Source: Coniochaeta sp. PMI_546 (lineage: Eukaryota > Ascomycota > Sordariomycetes > Coniochaetales > Coniochaetaceae). Taken from it: a stretch of 64,000 bases of DNA. The stretch is taken from the NCBI GenBank assembly GCA_021432605.1, contig MU271146.1, positions 1 through 64,000 on the forward strand, in the 5' to 3' direction. A program made the position numbers and the translations under genes. This document shows, piece by piece, positions 1 through 10,501 of this stretch (position 1 is its first letter; each line of letters begins with the position of its first letter). The notes under the pieces are model-generated. The model was not told the origin of the DNA and ran no database searches. It saw only the letters and a list, made by a program, of their open reading frames with translations.

Positions 1-366
1 ATCAGAAGGTGAGTTCTGTTACTTAGGGTAAGTAAGTTAAGGTGTAACAAGCAGTCTTCACTCTGGTATCGTTAAGACAAGTGTCTTACTCAAAAGATAA
101 CCTCAATTGAATACTTAGATTGATCACTGGGTGATCAAGAACTATCTGTAGCGGAGTCTAGAGAGACTCCTTCCTATATACTTGTAGAGACTGTGGTGAT
201 ATGGTCGATAGGAAACTATCACCCATATCCTGATATGCCTGCTATGAAACTATTCCTTCTATCAGTCACGTGACCCGGGGTCCCTGGCCCATGCAGTGCG
301 ATACGCCCTGCATGTCTGTTCCTTATCGATTGGCGGGGTTCCCTTCGTAACCGTTGGTCTGTAACA
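1..366 (-). repeat. Unmutated LTR of the window's chromovirus family, left end cut by window
   Basis: This stretch aligns along its length with the 391-bp LTRs at 10111 and 26396 and has the same orientation as them. Base 1 corresponds to about LTR base 27, so roughly 26 bp lie outside the window. It ends in GTAACA at 361-366, the expected LTR terminus. It keeps CA and TG dinucleotides where the other copies have TA, so it has not been through RIP; its middle part also differs, suggesting a subfamily. No polypurine tract follows on the right, so it is either a solo LTR or the 5' LTR of an element whose body lies to the left of the window. Confidence 0.85.
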
Positions 367-1700
367 AAAGGCTTTTCGGGATATTAACGAACGTTTTTAT
401 TATCGAAAACGTTCGAAACGTAATAAAGATTTATTTAATTTTCGTTACGTTTAGAAAAATCGTTCGCGACGTTCGCGAAAGAGACTTTTAACGTCGGATT
501 TTTCTCGGTTTAGGCGACGAGATTTTTAGATAATATACGAAATTATTTTTATTAATATATAACGAAGTTCTCTTTAAACTATTAGATTTACGGGAAGAAA
601 CCGAAACCTTTAAACCGTCGTAAGATCGACCGCGACGAATATATTCGTTATATCGCGTTATATTTTTTAATATTTTATACTTTATCCTTCGAGAATAATA
701 AAAAGAATAAGGTATAATTTCGAAACCTAACTCGTCGATTATAACGGCTAAATAATAATATTATTTAGTTTTCTTTGATTTTTCTTTAAAGGATTTTTCT
801 ACGCGATTAGATATTATATTAATATTACGGGAAATAATAAGGAAGGAAAGATTAACGACTTACCTTAACGTAAACGCTAACGTTATTTTATAATCTACCT
901 TAGCCTTCGGGACGAAGACTTAAAAGAGGGATATCGTATTACGAACCGTACCTATTAGGCTAACGGGATACGGAACGGAATAACTATTACGGGGTAACGG
1001 TTATTTAATTACGAAAGGATTACTAGGTAACTAAATATATAGAATAATAAGCTACCAATAAAGGATTATTTAGATTACGGTAAGCTAGTTCGCCTTAGAT
1101 TACTAATTATAACGAAAGGGATTATTACGAAAAGAGTAATCTACGAAGGAACATCTTATATTTAAATAGTTTTTATTACTAGATAATTACGAGTTATTTT
1201 TATAACGATTAATATATAGTTCTTTACGTTTAATTACCTACCCCTTTTTAAAATAATAGTCTACCTTTTGGCTAGATACGATCTTACTATAACTTACCGT
1301 ACGTACCTAATTAATTATTAATAGACCCTAAGTATCGGTTAATACTCAAGAGTATTAATTCGTTATACTAGTTAACCTAGTTAACTAAAACTGTCTAGTA
1401 AATATTCGAGCCGGGTTAGGCTTAAGCTATAGTAGTATAGGTTCTTATACACCTCATCCTAACCGCACCTAAGTTTTAACAACAGTAATAACAACCCGGG
1501 TAATAGAAGGCCCCGACATACGTTACCTAACTAATAGCGAACCTTACTATCTACGCCTATGGCTGTTAAACCATAGCGAGTTACTAGTAGCGCCTTTATA
1601 AGTGGTTAAGCTTTTAGTAGTATAGAACATAGAATAGCCTAGCCTAAGATATCTTAGTATTTTAAATAGATTAGTACGTAAAGTTATACGACGTCAGATG
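367..1700. other. RIP-degraded AT-rich DNA, origin unrecognised
   Basis: The composition changes abruptly at the end of the LTR to AT-rich sequence nearly free of CA and TG dinucleotides, with surviving C mostly in CG. There is no usable reading frame; ATG is rare because TG has become TA. I could not align it to the chromovirus bodies further right, so it may be a different mutated repeat. Typical composition returns gradually between about 1680 and 1750. Confidence 0.75.
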
Positions 1701-1790
1701 ACCTAGCGCACTGTATCGTGGTACGTACATTATCACAGAGCACCATATCCCAGGATATACTCTGCCTCAGGACACAGTACTACAGACTAT

Positions 1791-1915
1791 CAAGCCACAG
1801 GCTACCAAGCCACAAGCTACCGAGATACAGGATACGAAGCCATATAGCTCCTTAACATATAGCTTGGTAGTATGTAGCTTGGAAGTATATAACTCCATGG
1901 TATGGAACATCTAGG
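1791..1915. repeat. Degenerate 15-bp minisatellite with a change of orientation
   Basis: A 15-bp period runs through this stretch. The clearest copies are CAAGCCACAGGCTAC at 1791-1805 and CAAGCCACAAGCTAC at 1806-1820. From about 1841 the units read CATATAGCTCCTTAA, CATATAGCTTGGTAG, TATGTAGCTTGGAAG and TATATAACTCCATGG. The later GTAGCTTG core is the reverse complement of the earlier CAAGCTAC core, so the array flips direction midway and could fold back on itself. It lies between the RIP block and the first gene. No function is evident. Confidence 0.6.
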
Positions 1916-2265
1916 TCTAGGACGAGCTATCCTCTACCACCACAGCTTTTGGGATATGAAAGCCTGAGCTATTACGAGCAATGTCAAAAGCGGTGAATGA
2001 ATCCAGGCACCACATCGGAGCCTAAGGTCTCAGTGCAACTGCAACCGCGATTGGTTCAAAGGCCAGGACCCAAGAGTGGCTTCAATTCTGGAAGGAGCTA
2101 ACAATCGGGCAAAAGGCATGGTTGCGGATTCATGAGGAGTGCATTTCGAGAATCGCCTGGGGAATACTATCCGAAACATCAGACTCGATGGACTTGTTAC
2201 CCTCGCTAAGTCCAGCTAGCCCAAATACCACCACCCCTTCCTACCCACCAGCAAACCACCTTCAC

Positions 2266-4804
2266 CTACCAGGTACTCTTCTGATCCGAAGCGCTAAACT
2301 CAAACATCAAACACCCAACCTGCAAAATACCTCCCCGCCCACCATTAGCCGTGCAGCCCTCATAAGCCGAGATCAAGGTCTCCTGGCATTTGGTATAACC
2401 CGCATCCGCACCCTGCATATACGGATCCGCCGCATACGCCGAAGTCATTCCGTTCTCCAGCGTGCACCCCTCCTTCCACCAGATGTTATACTGGTAAGGC
2501 GGACTGCCCCCCGTAAAAGTCTGTCTGAACGACTTCTTATCATCCTTCTTGATGATGTACTCCTGCAAGGCGACGCCCGCGCAGGCATAGCCGGAGTTGC
2601 GCTTGACGGTGTCCGGCTGTACGTCACCGCCGAGGCCGAAGTCTTCGGTCTTGTAGCAGAATCTCGAGTTCTCTTTGAGCGGGACCGGGGGGTCGGCTTT
2701 GCTTCGGTCAGGGCCGGGTTTGTTGATTTGGTAGGCGAAGGTGCCGCAGCCGACGTCCATGGAGCCTTTTTCGTACATGTAGACGCCGGCTAGAGGGAGA
2801 GAAGGGAGGGTGTTAGTACGATGAATGTGTGGATGAGTAGATGGGTTTGGTGGTGGTAAGGGAAGACTTACGAGAACTGGCGGCGCAGGCGCTGGCAAAC
2901 TTGGAATAGGCGGCATTGCAGTCAAGCTTGCATATGCCGCCCTTCTCATTGGGGGCATAATTGAGAGCGAAGGTCCAATCTTTGTAGCTGCTAGGGTTAG
3001 CTGGTGGTGTACGCTTGCCCACCACTGCCTTGAGCTGGGGTTCGGGCAAAATGTTTGCGCCCGTAGCGTTGACCGTCATGACATGTTCGGCCTCCTTAAC
3101 CCACCCTTGGCAGAAATGGCTGTGAAGGTTCATCTTCGACGAGCTGAACATCTCTGCGGGGATGTCGGTGACCTTAACGGGACACTCTGGACGGGCGTCG
3201 CCGGGCGATGGAGGGCCCCCGCCCTTGTTGGAGAAGAGCTGGTAGGCCGTCACCATCTTCTTCTGGTACTCTCCAGAGACTTTATAGCGTTGTCCCAAGG
3301 ACGGCCCGGTACACTCGCAGTCCTTTTTGTCTCCCTGTAATCGAAAAACAGGCAATCAGCATCTCTGTGCAATATGTGGATCGTGCGCTCAGGTGGGACT
3401 TACAGACTCGCAAACAGCCTTCTTGACGTCTCCCTCCCCTACAATCTTCATGGCGCAGTCTTCATTGCCCGTGATACCGCAAATAAGCTTAAGAGAGAAG
3501 GATATGTTAGTTTCCCTTTGTGAGTAGTTTGATGGGTGGAGTTGCATATACCTCATTCTTCGGTGGACATCCTGGTTGCGAAGTTTTGGTTGGGTCAGCG
3601 GGCGATGTTGAAACCTTCGTGGCCTTGATGACGTTCCTATCACTGATTGGAATATTATCCACAATGGTTTCGATGGCCAGGGTCATCAGGTATGGGGCAA
3701 CCACGTCCGCAACCTCGGGGGGTACGCCGATCACGCGTGCGTAGGAGCGGACAAACTCGGAGAGCTGGTTAAGAGCAGCGACGGCGGGGCCGGCGGCCTG
3801 GGCGAACTGAAAGTGAACTCCTCCTGGGTTAATCAGCTGAACATCGTTGAAGGGGCCTCCACGTGCGATGCCGCCAAAGGCGGCCTGGGATGCACAGAGA
3901 GCCTGGCCGAAGCTGCCACCAGCTCGCTTCCGTGAGGCGCCCGGTGTGGGGTTCTCCTTGTCGAAGTCGGCGCCGGCCTGGCAGTCCTTCGACCTGTGCA
4001 TGAACTCGTCCAAGCGAGATGCCAAGTCCTTGTCGAGAACAGCAACGAGGTCGCCTTTTTCAGCGCCATCAGCTGCGGCCGTGACAGCTGTAACTGCCGG
4101 AGTAACTGATCTAGGCAATTGTCAGCACTTGGTGATACGTGAGAGTATTCAGAGTTTCAAGTGATTCTTCACTTACCCCTCCAGAGATGCTGTTGGAGTC
4201 GGGGTCTTCGTAATGGTAATAACGGCACTGCCTCCCGCTGAAACTGTAACGGGCGGGCCCACTGGAAGCCCCCCGACGGCGCTGGCTGCCGGCTCTGGCC
4301 AATGCTGTCCGTTGGGGTTTATAGGCGGGTCATTCGGTTTAAGGGCTAGAACGGCGGCGATACCGAGAACAATTCCCTCGACGATGGCTATAGCTGACTG
4401 GAAGACCGTCGCAACAGTAGCTGCGGCAATCAGGAGCTGTCGGCCTTCAAGTTTCTTATCCATTTGGATAGAGCCATCCTGAAGAGCCTGGACGGCATCC
4501 TGGAAGCACTTGTTGTCGATTGGCTTGCCGCATGCCTCGAGGACACCCTCGAGCTTAGCTTGTAGATCCGGCCCAAGGGCAATGTTGAAGCCTCCGTCAC
4601 CTTGGTTGATCCAAATGGCATCTCTATTAAGGCCATCTGGCGGTGCGTTCTATTGTCACCCAGTCAACGGGGTTCAGTCATACAGGTTGCGAGGGATCTT
4701 ACAAGCTTGGGCGCAAATTGCTCCAAATCCCCAAGATCCAGAATCTCGGTATAAGCAATACCGGCGAGGCTGGTCACCAACGCCAGCGGATAATGCCACT
4801 TCAT
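2266..4804 (-). CDS. Large secreted cysteine-rich protein of unknown function, 734 aa, six exons
   Basis: Exons on the minus strand are 4804-4703, 4649-4177, 4110-3552, 3487-3404, 3334-2872 and 2789-2266. All five introns (53, 66, 64, 69 and 82 bp) start GT, end AG and keep frame. The start codon is followed by a typical signal peptide (about residues 1-18, MKWHYPLALVT...). A very hydrophobic stretch at about 105-137 could be a membrane segment, so the product may be anchored rather than free. A Pro/Thr-rich linker follows. The C-terminal 350 residues are rich in regularly spaced cysteines (CECTG, CKLDC, VGCGTF, CQE, VGCLMF) and end SDQKSTW. I do not recognise a named domain; the Cys-rich half looks like an extracellular module. 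It lies 0.35 kb from the minisatellite and transcribes towards the RIP-degraded DNA. Exon structure is confident, function is open. Confidence 0.82.
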
Positions 4805-6752
4805 TGTGGACGATGGGAAAGGGAGCTGCAATGAAGTCTGATGTTTAGGAAGATGTTATGGGTGTCGCTAGTTGAGTTGAGATCAGAATGAAAGAGATGT
4901 ACTACAGACATAGAGTACCGGTTTGTCTTTTATAAACTTTAGAGGGTGTACTCACTGCCTGTATTGATGGTTGACCGGAACCGTATCTGATATTAGTGAT
5001 AATAGTCTTTCATAGAAAGGCATCTCCTAACACCACCTTGTTGTCCCCGACATCCACCCAAGCCAACATCATGACTTGGTGACCATGTGGTTGCGTCTTT
5101 GCCCGGCCCCCAACTGGTCAGCCGCACGAGAGTAAGACGTCAATTGCTGGTCCTGGAGGCCGCAGTTGAATGACCCCGACGCCAGTTGTATTCTGAATTA
5201 GTAGTATCCTTCAACATCTCATCATTTCCTGGCGCAGTCGTAATGATGCCGCATAGAATCGCGTAGGTAGGTGTGTTCGAGCATACATAAGGCTGTGTGG
5301 GGGCCAGAGTTGAGAATCGCATGCAATTTTTAGCTGCAACACACCTAGGGGTTAGTCACCAACCCGTATGATGAAAGGCGGCTAATCGAAATAACTAACC
5401 AACACCTCTATCTGTTACATCCGAAAAGCAGGCCTCAACAACAGACCAACTGGCAGAGGCACAGTTGAGGTTGGAGTGGGTCGCGAGCTAAAAGTCTGGT
5501 TGGCTTTCCTGCCGAAATAAGCGCCACTTGTCGCCGCCCTACCAACCTTGGCTACGCTCACTACAAGGTTCAGACGACGTTTGGTAGTGATATTGATGGA
5601 TTAAAAGTGAACCTGGGCAGTATTTTGGCACGACTCATCTGGAGTCTTAGTGTAAGTGACAGGGCGAAACACTTAAGACACGCTAAGAATACATTGCGTT
5701 TGCGAGGAGCCTGAACATTCACAACATTGAATGGTTACCAACATGAAATGACAAAAATATTATAGTATGTCGTAGGGCTGTTGCGGGCACCCACAACCGG
5801 GTAGGTAGGTACTGGGGGACATGCAGAGCCACGATACGTGCCGGGATACAAACCCCAGGGTCATTGAATGGGCCCCATCGGGGCTATGTAAGTGCCGTGC
5901 CGCATCTAATCACGCGATGTGACGACCTTGGCGGCTGTGGATCAATAGCACGAGTGCCAAGTGGTCAGAAGGGCCCCATCCGTTTGGGCCTGGATAATTA
6001 ACCCTTGCAAGGTTACCACCTAAGCACTGTCCCAGGAGACAGGCGCTTAAACGACAGCTGAAGTCTGGAATGGGCTGTGTCTATGCCAAGAAGCATCTCT
6101 ATCACTAAAACCCCTTTTTAGGGGTCCAAAGGTCCTTGGGGGCTGGTTGCTACCTTAAGAGAAGGCAGTCAGTCTTCGGGTGGCCCCGAGCCGGGCCGCT
6201 AAGGCTTACTCGCCCGATCGTGGAACACCGACCCCCAAAATCGAGAGAAATTTGGAGAGAGGAGGTGAGAGGGGAATAAAGGTGAAACAAGCTGTGCCGG
6301 CTGACAACATATCTAAAAGGGTCCGGCCCCTGACATTAAACATTTTGGCCTCGTTCGGGGGCCAGCTGGGATAGCAGCTGATGTTTTTGAGGTTACGATA
6401 AACCGGCCTCAGTTCAGCTCTCGTAGAGCCACTAAAACATGCTCCTAACTTATGATATTTTGGAGATACCCTCGCGGCCAACGGGGGGGGGAGGGGGGGG
6501 GAAAGTGAGGCATGAAGGCGCGAAGGAAATGCCATATTTTTAGCGCTCGAAGAATTGACGATGTATATAACACTCTCAACAGACTTAGACAGTGGGTATA
6601 CAAAAGACACCAGAGTCCTTCACTACACTACCTATCTAACTGGTCTTGACTTCAACTGTTGGTTTATTGGATATAGGTCCGACTAACACTATTGCTGTCG
6701 ATCACCATCTGAACAATATCCTGTTTCCACTTCACCCCCAGGCTCTCTTACC
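4805..6752. other. Divergent intergenic region, no gene seen
   Basis: This 1.9 kb separates two divergent genes for secreted proteins. I see no convincing coding sequence or RNA gene. It contains a perfect six-base-pair hairpin with a T4 loop (6110-6125, ACCCCT/AGGGGT) and a G-rich tract at 6483-6502 made of two runs of eight or more G split by one A, which could form a quadruplex. The last few hundred bases must contain the promoter of the metallopeptidase gene. Confidence 0.5.
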
Positions 6753-8089
6753 ATGAAGTGGAATAATCTAATCATCCTAGCCCTGCTGGACCTTTGCGCT
6801 GCTAAAAGCTGGAAGTTTTTCGGCTGCGGTATGTTTACCTGCGTACCTACCTAGTATATGGCACCGACCTTTACTAATGCCGCCTAGAGGATTGGAACAA
6901 GAATGGCGAACTTACAAAAGCTCTCGTTGAAGCCGTTACCCTGGCCGGCACAGCCAGAGATGTCCTGACCAACAGCCTGAACGACGAGAAGGTTCAGTCC
7001 ATGATCAAAGTCACCCTTGGCGACACCTCACCGGTCAAGGTCGACAGGGCTAAAGGTAAGAAACATGGAACCCTCGCCCCGTGTGGATCGGCGTACGAAT
7101 AGAGTACCTCGGTACGCAGCATTCGAAGGAAGCTGACCAGATCGGGAATGTTCATTTAGAAATTTTCAACAACCTGAATGGTTTTGACAAGCAGGAATAC
7201 ACGGGAACTGAGCCATTGACCAAGGACACTGACCTCGTAAGTGCTGGTGTACTCTTCAAATCCCCATCCGTGACAACGACGGGGACCTCGACACTACACT
7301 GACCAACCCTGGTCTACTCTGATACAGTTGATCTTTTGCAAGAAGGAGCTCAACTACGAGGAAAAGAACGGCAGAATGTTCAACAAGGCTCAGGGCTTCC
7401 CCCTCCCAAACGACTATCGAGAGGATGTCAACTTGTTGTTCTCAATCACCGAAGAGGAATACGAAGCGGGTGAGAAGACGCTCCAAGCCATGGTGTTTGT
7501 CCCGGACGAGGTGAAGCCGTCGTACTATCCCATTGTGGACGAATGGTTGCGAACCAAGGGGCCGGATGACATCCTTCCGCCCGAGAAGACCAAGGACCAC
7601 CTCATTACCCACAACGACAAGCCAACTACCATGGACCTTACACCCGGCTATCTGGCCTTCCTGATGAAAGATGAGGACGAGGAACTGCATTTCGGCAGTC
7701 TGAGTGATGCAAATATCGCAAAGGTCCAAGACCCGGGGTTCATCAAAGATTTGGCCGACGCCGGCATGAAGCCCATCGATGGCCTGGGTGGCTCCGTGGC
7801 CCTGCCAGGGCTGTTCTTGCACGAGGTGAGTAGTTTTGAAGTTTTCCTATGTCTATCAAGTGTTTACAATACCGAGGCTAATGTGTCCCCAATCCTGTAG
7901 CTTGCTCATACAGTCCAAGGAGGCAAAGTCATCGACAGCCGCGATCCGAATGGCTGTTATGGCTGGGACTGCGTCAAAACGGTGGCAGATGTCAACAATG
8001 GCGATTCAATCATGTTCCTCGGCATTGGCCTGCACCTCTTTTCCAAGGGACTGTGGGTTGACAATGACGGCAATGTCAAGAAGATCTAA
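6753..8089 (+). CDS. Secreted HExxH zinc metallopeptidase-like protein, 354 aa, five exons
   Basis: Exons are 6753-6828, 6888-7055, 7103-7236, 7328-7825 and 7901-8089; all junctions are GT-AG and the joined frame is open. Residues 1-18 form a signal peptide (MKWNNLIILALL...). The key feature is HELAH at about residues 291-295, an HExxH zinc site, followed some 20 residues later by CYGWDCVKTVADVNNGDS, which fits the downstream Asp/Tyr region of M35-like (deuterolysin or peptidyl-Lys) metallopeptidases. The last intron falls exactly inside the zinc motif, between HE and LAH, so a translated single exon hides the motif. Residues before this are acidic and otherwise unrecognised. An extracellular protease acting on host or environmental protein is inferred from family resemblance. 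Its nearest neighbour, divergently transcribed, is another secreted protein whose signal peptide also begins MKW. Confidence 0.82.
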
Positions 8090-8402
8090 GGAGGGGCTTG
8101 CTGATTCAGGGGCTTAAGGGGACCGCATCCTTGACGCGAATCGAGTGGAACGAAGTAGTGACCCTTCTACTTTGATGCAAGATTACGTATTTGTGTGGTT
8201 TGATTTATTAAGAGTATTTACAACATTCAACGTGTGACATGCTGCGTTTGAGGTTACGCGTTGCGGCGAACCACCGGGATAGTATAGCTCGCCAAACTTG
8301 AACGCGAGAACGACAAACAATCCTGGTCAGCATCAGGATATAAAGAACACAGTGTTTTGCAAGTACAAAACCGCCGATCGACGCAATACAAATACCAAGG
8401 CT
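8090..8402. other. Short convergent 3' spacer
   Basis: This 313-bp spacer separates the 3' ends of the metallopeptidase gene and the F-box-like gene. It must carry both 3' untranslated regions; no gene is visible. Confidence 0.5.
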
Positions 8403-9646
8403 TCAGCGTCGGCGGCCCTGTCTGGTCCATCCGAACCATCTCTTGCGCGCTTCCAAGGTCATCTGCTTAGTCACATCCACTCCTGCCCGCCACCCCTCCG
8501 CCTCAACCCTTTCTCTTTCCGCAGGAGGTATGGCGCTAGGATAGTTCTTTCCGTAGCTGTGGGGGAAATCCCGGACATATATAACCCTGTCATCTTCAAC
8601 ACGATAGCGTTGGCGCAAAAATCGGCGGACTTGAAGACGTGATGAGGAGCCTTCTCCCCCTCTATGTCCCGATAGGTAATGCCTTTGAGGGTCCTCAATT
8701 CGAGGGTGGGCCTTAGGGAGAAGAAAGACCAGCTGAAGCTCGGGGATCCTTGTCGTTAGAGCTTCCACAGGGCCGAGGATCGCTCTCTCGTTGACCACTG
8801 ACCAATTTTCCTCCCCGGTATGGTCCAGCCAGATGTGAAGCCTACGAAGCCCGTGAGGTTGTGCGAGCAGACGAGAGGGCAGATCAGACCATACCCTAAT
8901 GTCGCCGACATATTGTGGGTTGGGTGGTGGTCTATTTTCTTGGTGGTCATGGGACGAAGTGGAGATTGTCTCGATTGCCTGGAAGAACGCTAGAGGTTGA
9001 CTGAGCACGATCGACAGCCCGACAATACGGGGGCAGATGGATCCCTCAAAGCTGAATGGAGGAGGAGGAGAAAGCTCCGTCTCAGCGAGCAATGCGCCGA
9101 GCGTCTGCATGTCAGTAACGTGGAAGTCTGTTGTCGTCATGACTCGGTTGACCAATTCCAAGTACCTGGAGGCCGTCAGTGTCTTATTAAAACCATAGGT
9201 GAGGAAAGACAAGAGAAATGTAACGGCACATACAATTTTTTGCAAACCCTCAGAGTGGACGAGAAGTTGCGCGACGACGCAGACTCCGCTTCGCTCATGC
9301 TTTTGTCACAATCTTGGAAGTAGAAAGCGAGGTCCTCGCACATCCAGTGCGAGCCCCAACTGGATGATAATCGTCGCTTGTAGATCATTTGGTCCCATAT
9401 ACTGATCCTGGGATCTCGTTCCGTTCCATCTCGATCTTCTTCGTCTGTTATTGGCGGCGCGGCGCATGGGGTGAGCTTGAACTGACGCGCCCCATCCCTG
9501 CCGGCAACGAACCGAATGTGCAGACCTGAAATGTTAAACAGGTGCGCGTAGACAGTAAGCCGCAGCTCGATGGGAATGCTGAAGAAGATGCTTTCACTCT
9601 GTTTGTCGACCCCACAGGCTTCCTCCGCTGACAGGATGAGCGCCAT
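8403..9646 (-). CDS. F-box-like hypothetical protein, 391 aa
   Basis: Two exons on the minus strand, 9646-9234 and 9165-8403, are joined across a 68-bp intron with a GTATGT donor. The start in AACCATGGC has a good Kozak context and was preferred over a longer open frame reaching 9910. Near the N-terminus, IPIELRLTVYAHLF resembles the short F-box-like motif (PxEIRxxIYxxLF) at the head of a large Pezizomycotina family of hypothetical proteins. The splice reconstructs VCKKLYLELVNRV, which matches the RxCKxxYxE motif common in that family. The rest is low in recognisable motifs and the C-terminus is basic (RKRWFGWTRQGRRR). A role as a ubiquitin-ligase substrate adaptor is possible from the family but not shown here. 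It lies between the metallopeptidase gene (convergent) and the RIP isochore. Confidence 0.72.
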
Positions 9647-9887
9647 GGTTGGCAATTCTCCGCCGGTTGCTGTTGAGGTGTGATGCTGTAATGGGTGTAC
9701 GGGCTGCAAAGTCGAAATCGTAGAGAAGGAAGATGTGTATATGTAGGCGCGGTCATTGGTCGCACAACACGAATGTCGGGCGCGGCCGATGGACTGGGAT
9801 GAAATGAGCTCAATTGGTTGGTCCGAAGGTGATGATCCTTGGACTAAAGCTAAGGCTGACGCGTTCAGGCTAAATACCAAATACCAG

Positions 9888-9920
9888 TCCACGTGATGTC
9901 CCCAATCCACGTGATGTCCC
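9888..9920. promoter_or_regulatory. Tandem CACGTG E-box pair
   Basis: TCCACGTGATGTCCC occurs twice, at 9888-9902 and 9906-9920, with an 18-bp period. Each copy contains the palindrome CACGTG, the core of bHLH and bZIP sites. The pair lies about 240-270 bp upstream of the F-box-like gene and 30-50 bp before the AT-rich isochore begins. A regulatory role is inferred. Confidence 0.4.
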
Positions 9921-10105
9921 TACAATCTCCCCCCCGCGGAAAGAACTTAACGCCCTCGTTGTTCATTGAACTTATTTGTAATCTATCGCAATTTCTCGTT
10001 AGCTAACTCTATTTATTATCTGCTATATCTTACTTATTATACCCGTCTATTATATTCTTTAAGATATCGTCGTTACCGTACTATTCTTTAGGTATTATAT
10101 TCTTT

Positions 10106-10110
10106 ATCTT
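10106..10110. repeat. Target-site duplication of outer element, left copy
   Basis: ATCTT directly precedes the left LTR terminus (TATAAC, originally TG...). The identical pentamer follows the right LTR at 26787-26791. Five-bp duplications are normal for Ty3/gypsy integrases. Confidence 0.85.
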
Positions 10111-10501
10111 TATAACGATCTTAAGACGGGCTAAGGATTAAAAGGTAAGTTCTATTACTTAGGGTAAGTAAGTTAAGGTATAACAAATAGTCTTTACTTT
10201 AGTATCGTTAAGATAAGTATCTTATTTAATAATAACTTCGATTAAATATTTAGATTGATTATTAGGTAATTAAGAACTATCTATAGCGGAATCTAAAGAG
10301 ACTCCTTTTTATATACTTATAAAGACTATAGTAATCATAACGATAACTATAATCGTACCGATTATAATCCTCTTTAATTATTATAATTATAATAATCAGT
10401 TACGTAACTTAGGGTCCCTTATTTATATAACGCGATAAGCCTCGTATATATATCCCTTATCTATTAATAGGATATCTTTCGTCGCCTATAGGTTTATAAT
10501 A
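10111..10501 (-). repeat. 3' LTR of element A
   Basis: This is a 391-bp repeat matching 26396-26786. On the plus strand it begins TATAAC and ends GTTTATAATA; the TG...CA ends have become TA...TA by RIP. The body-side neighbour is a pyrimidine-rich tract that reads as a polypurine tract on the element's strand. Confidence 0.9.
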
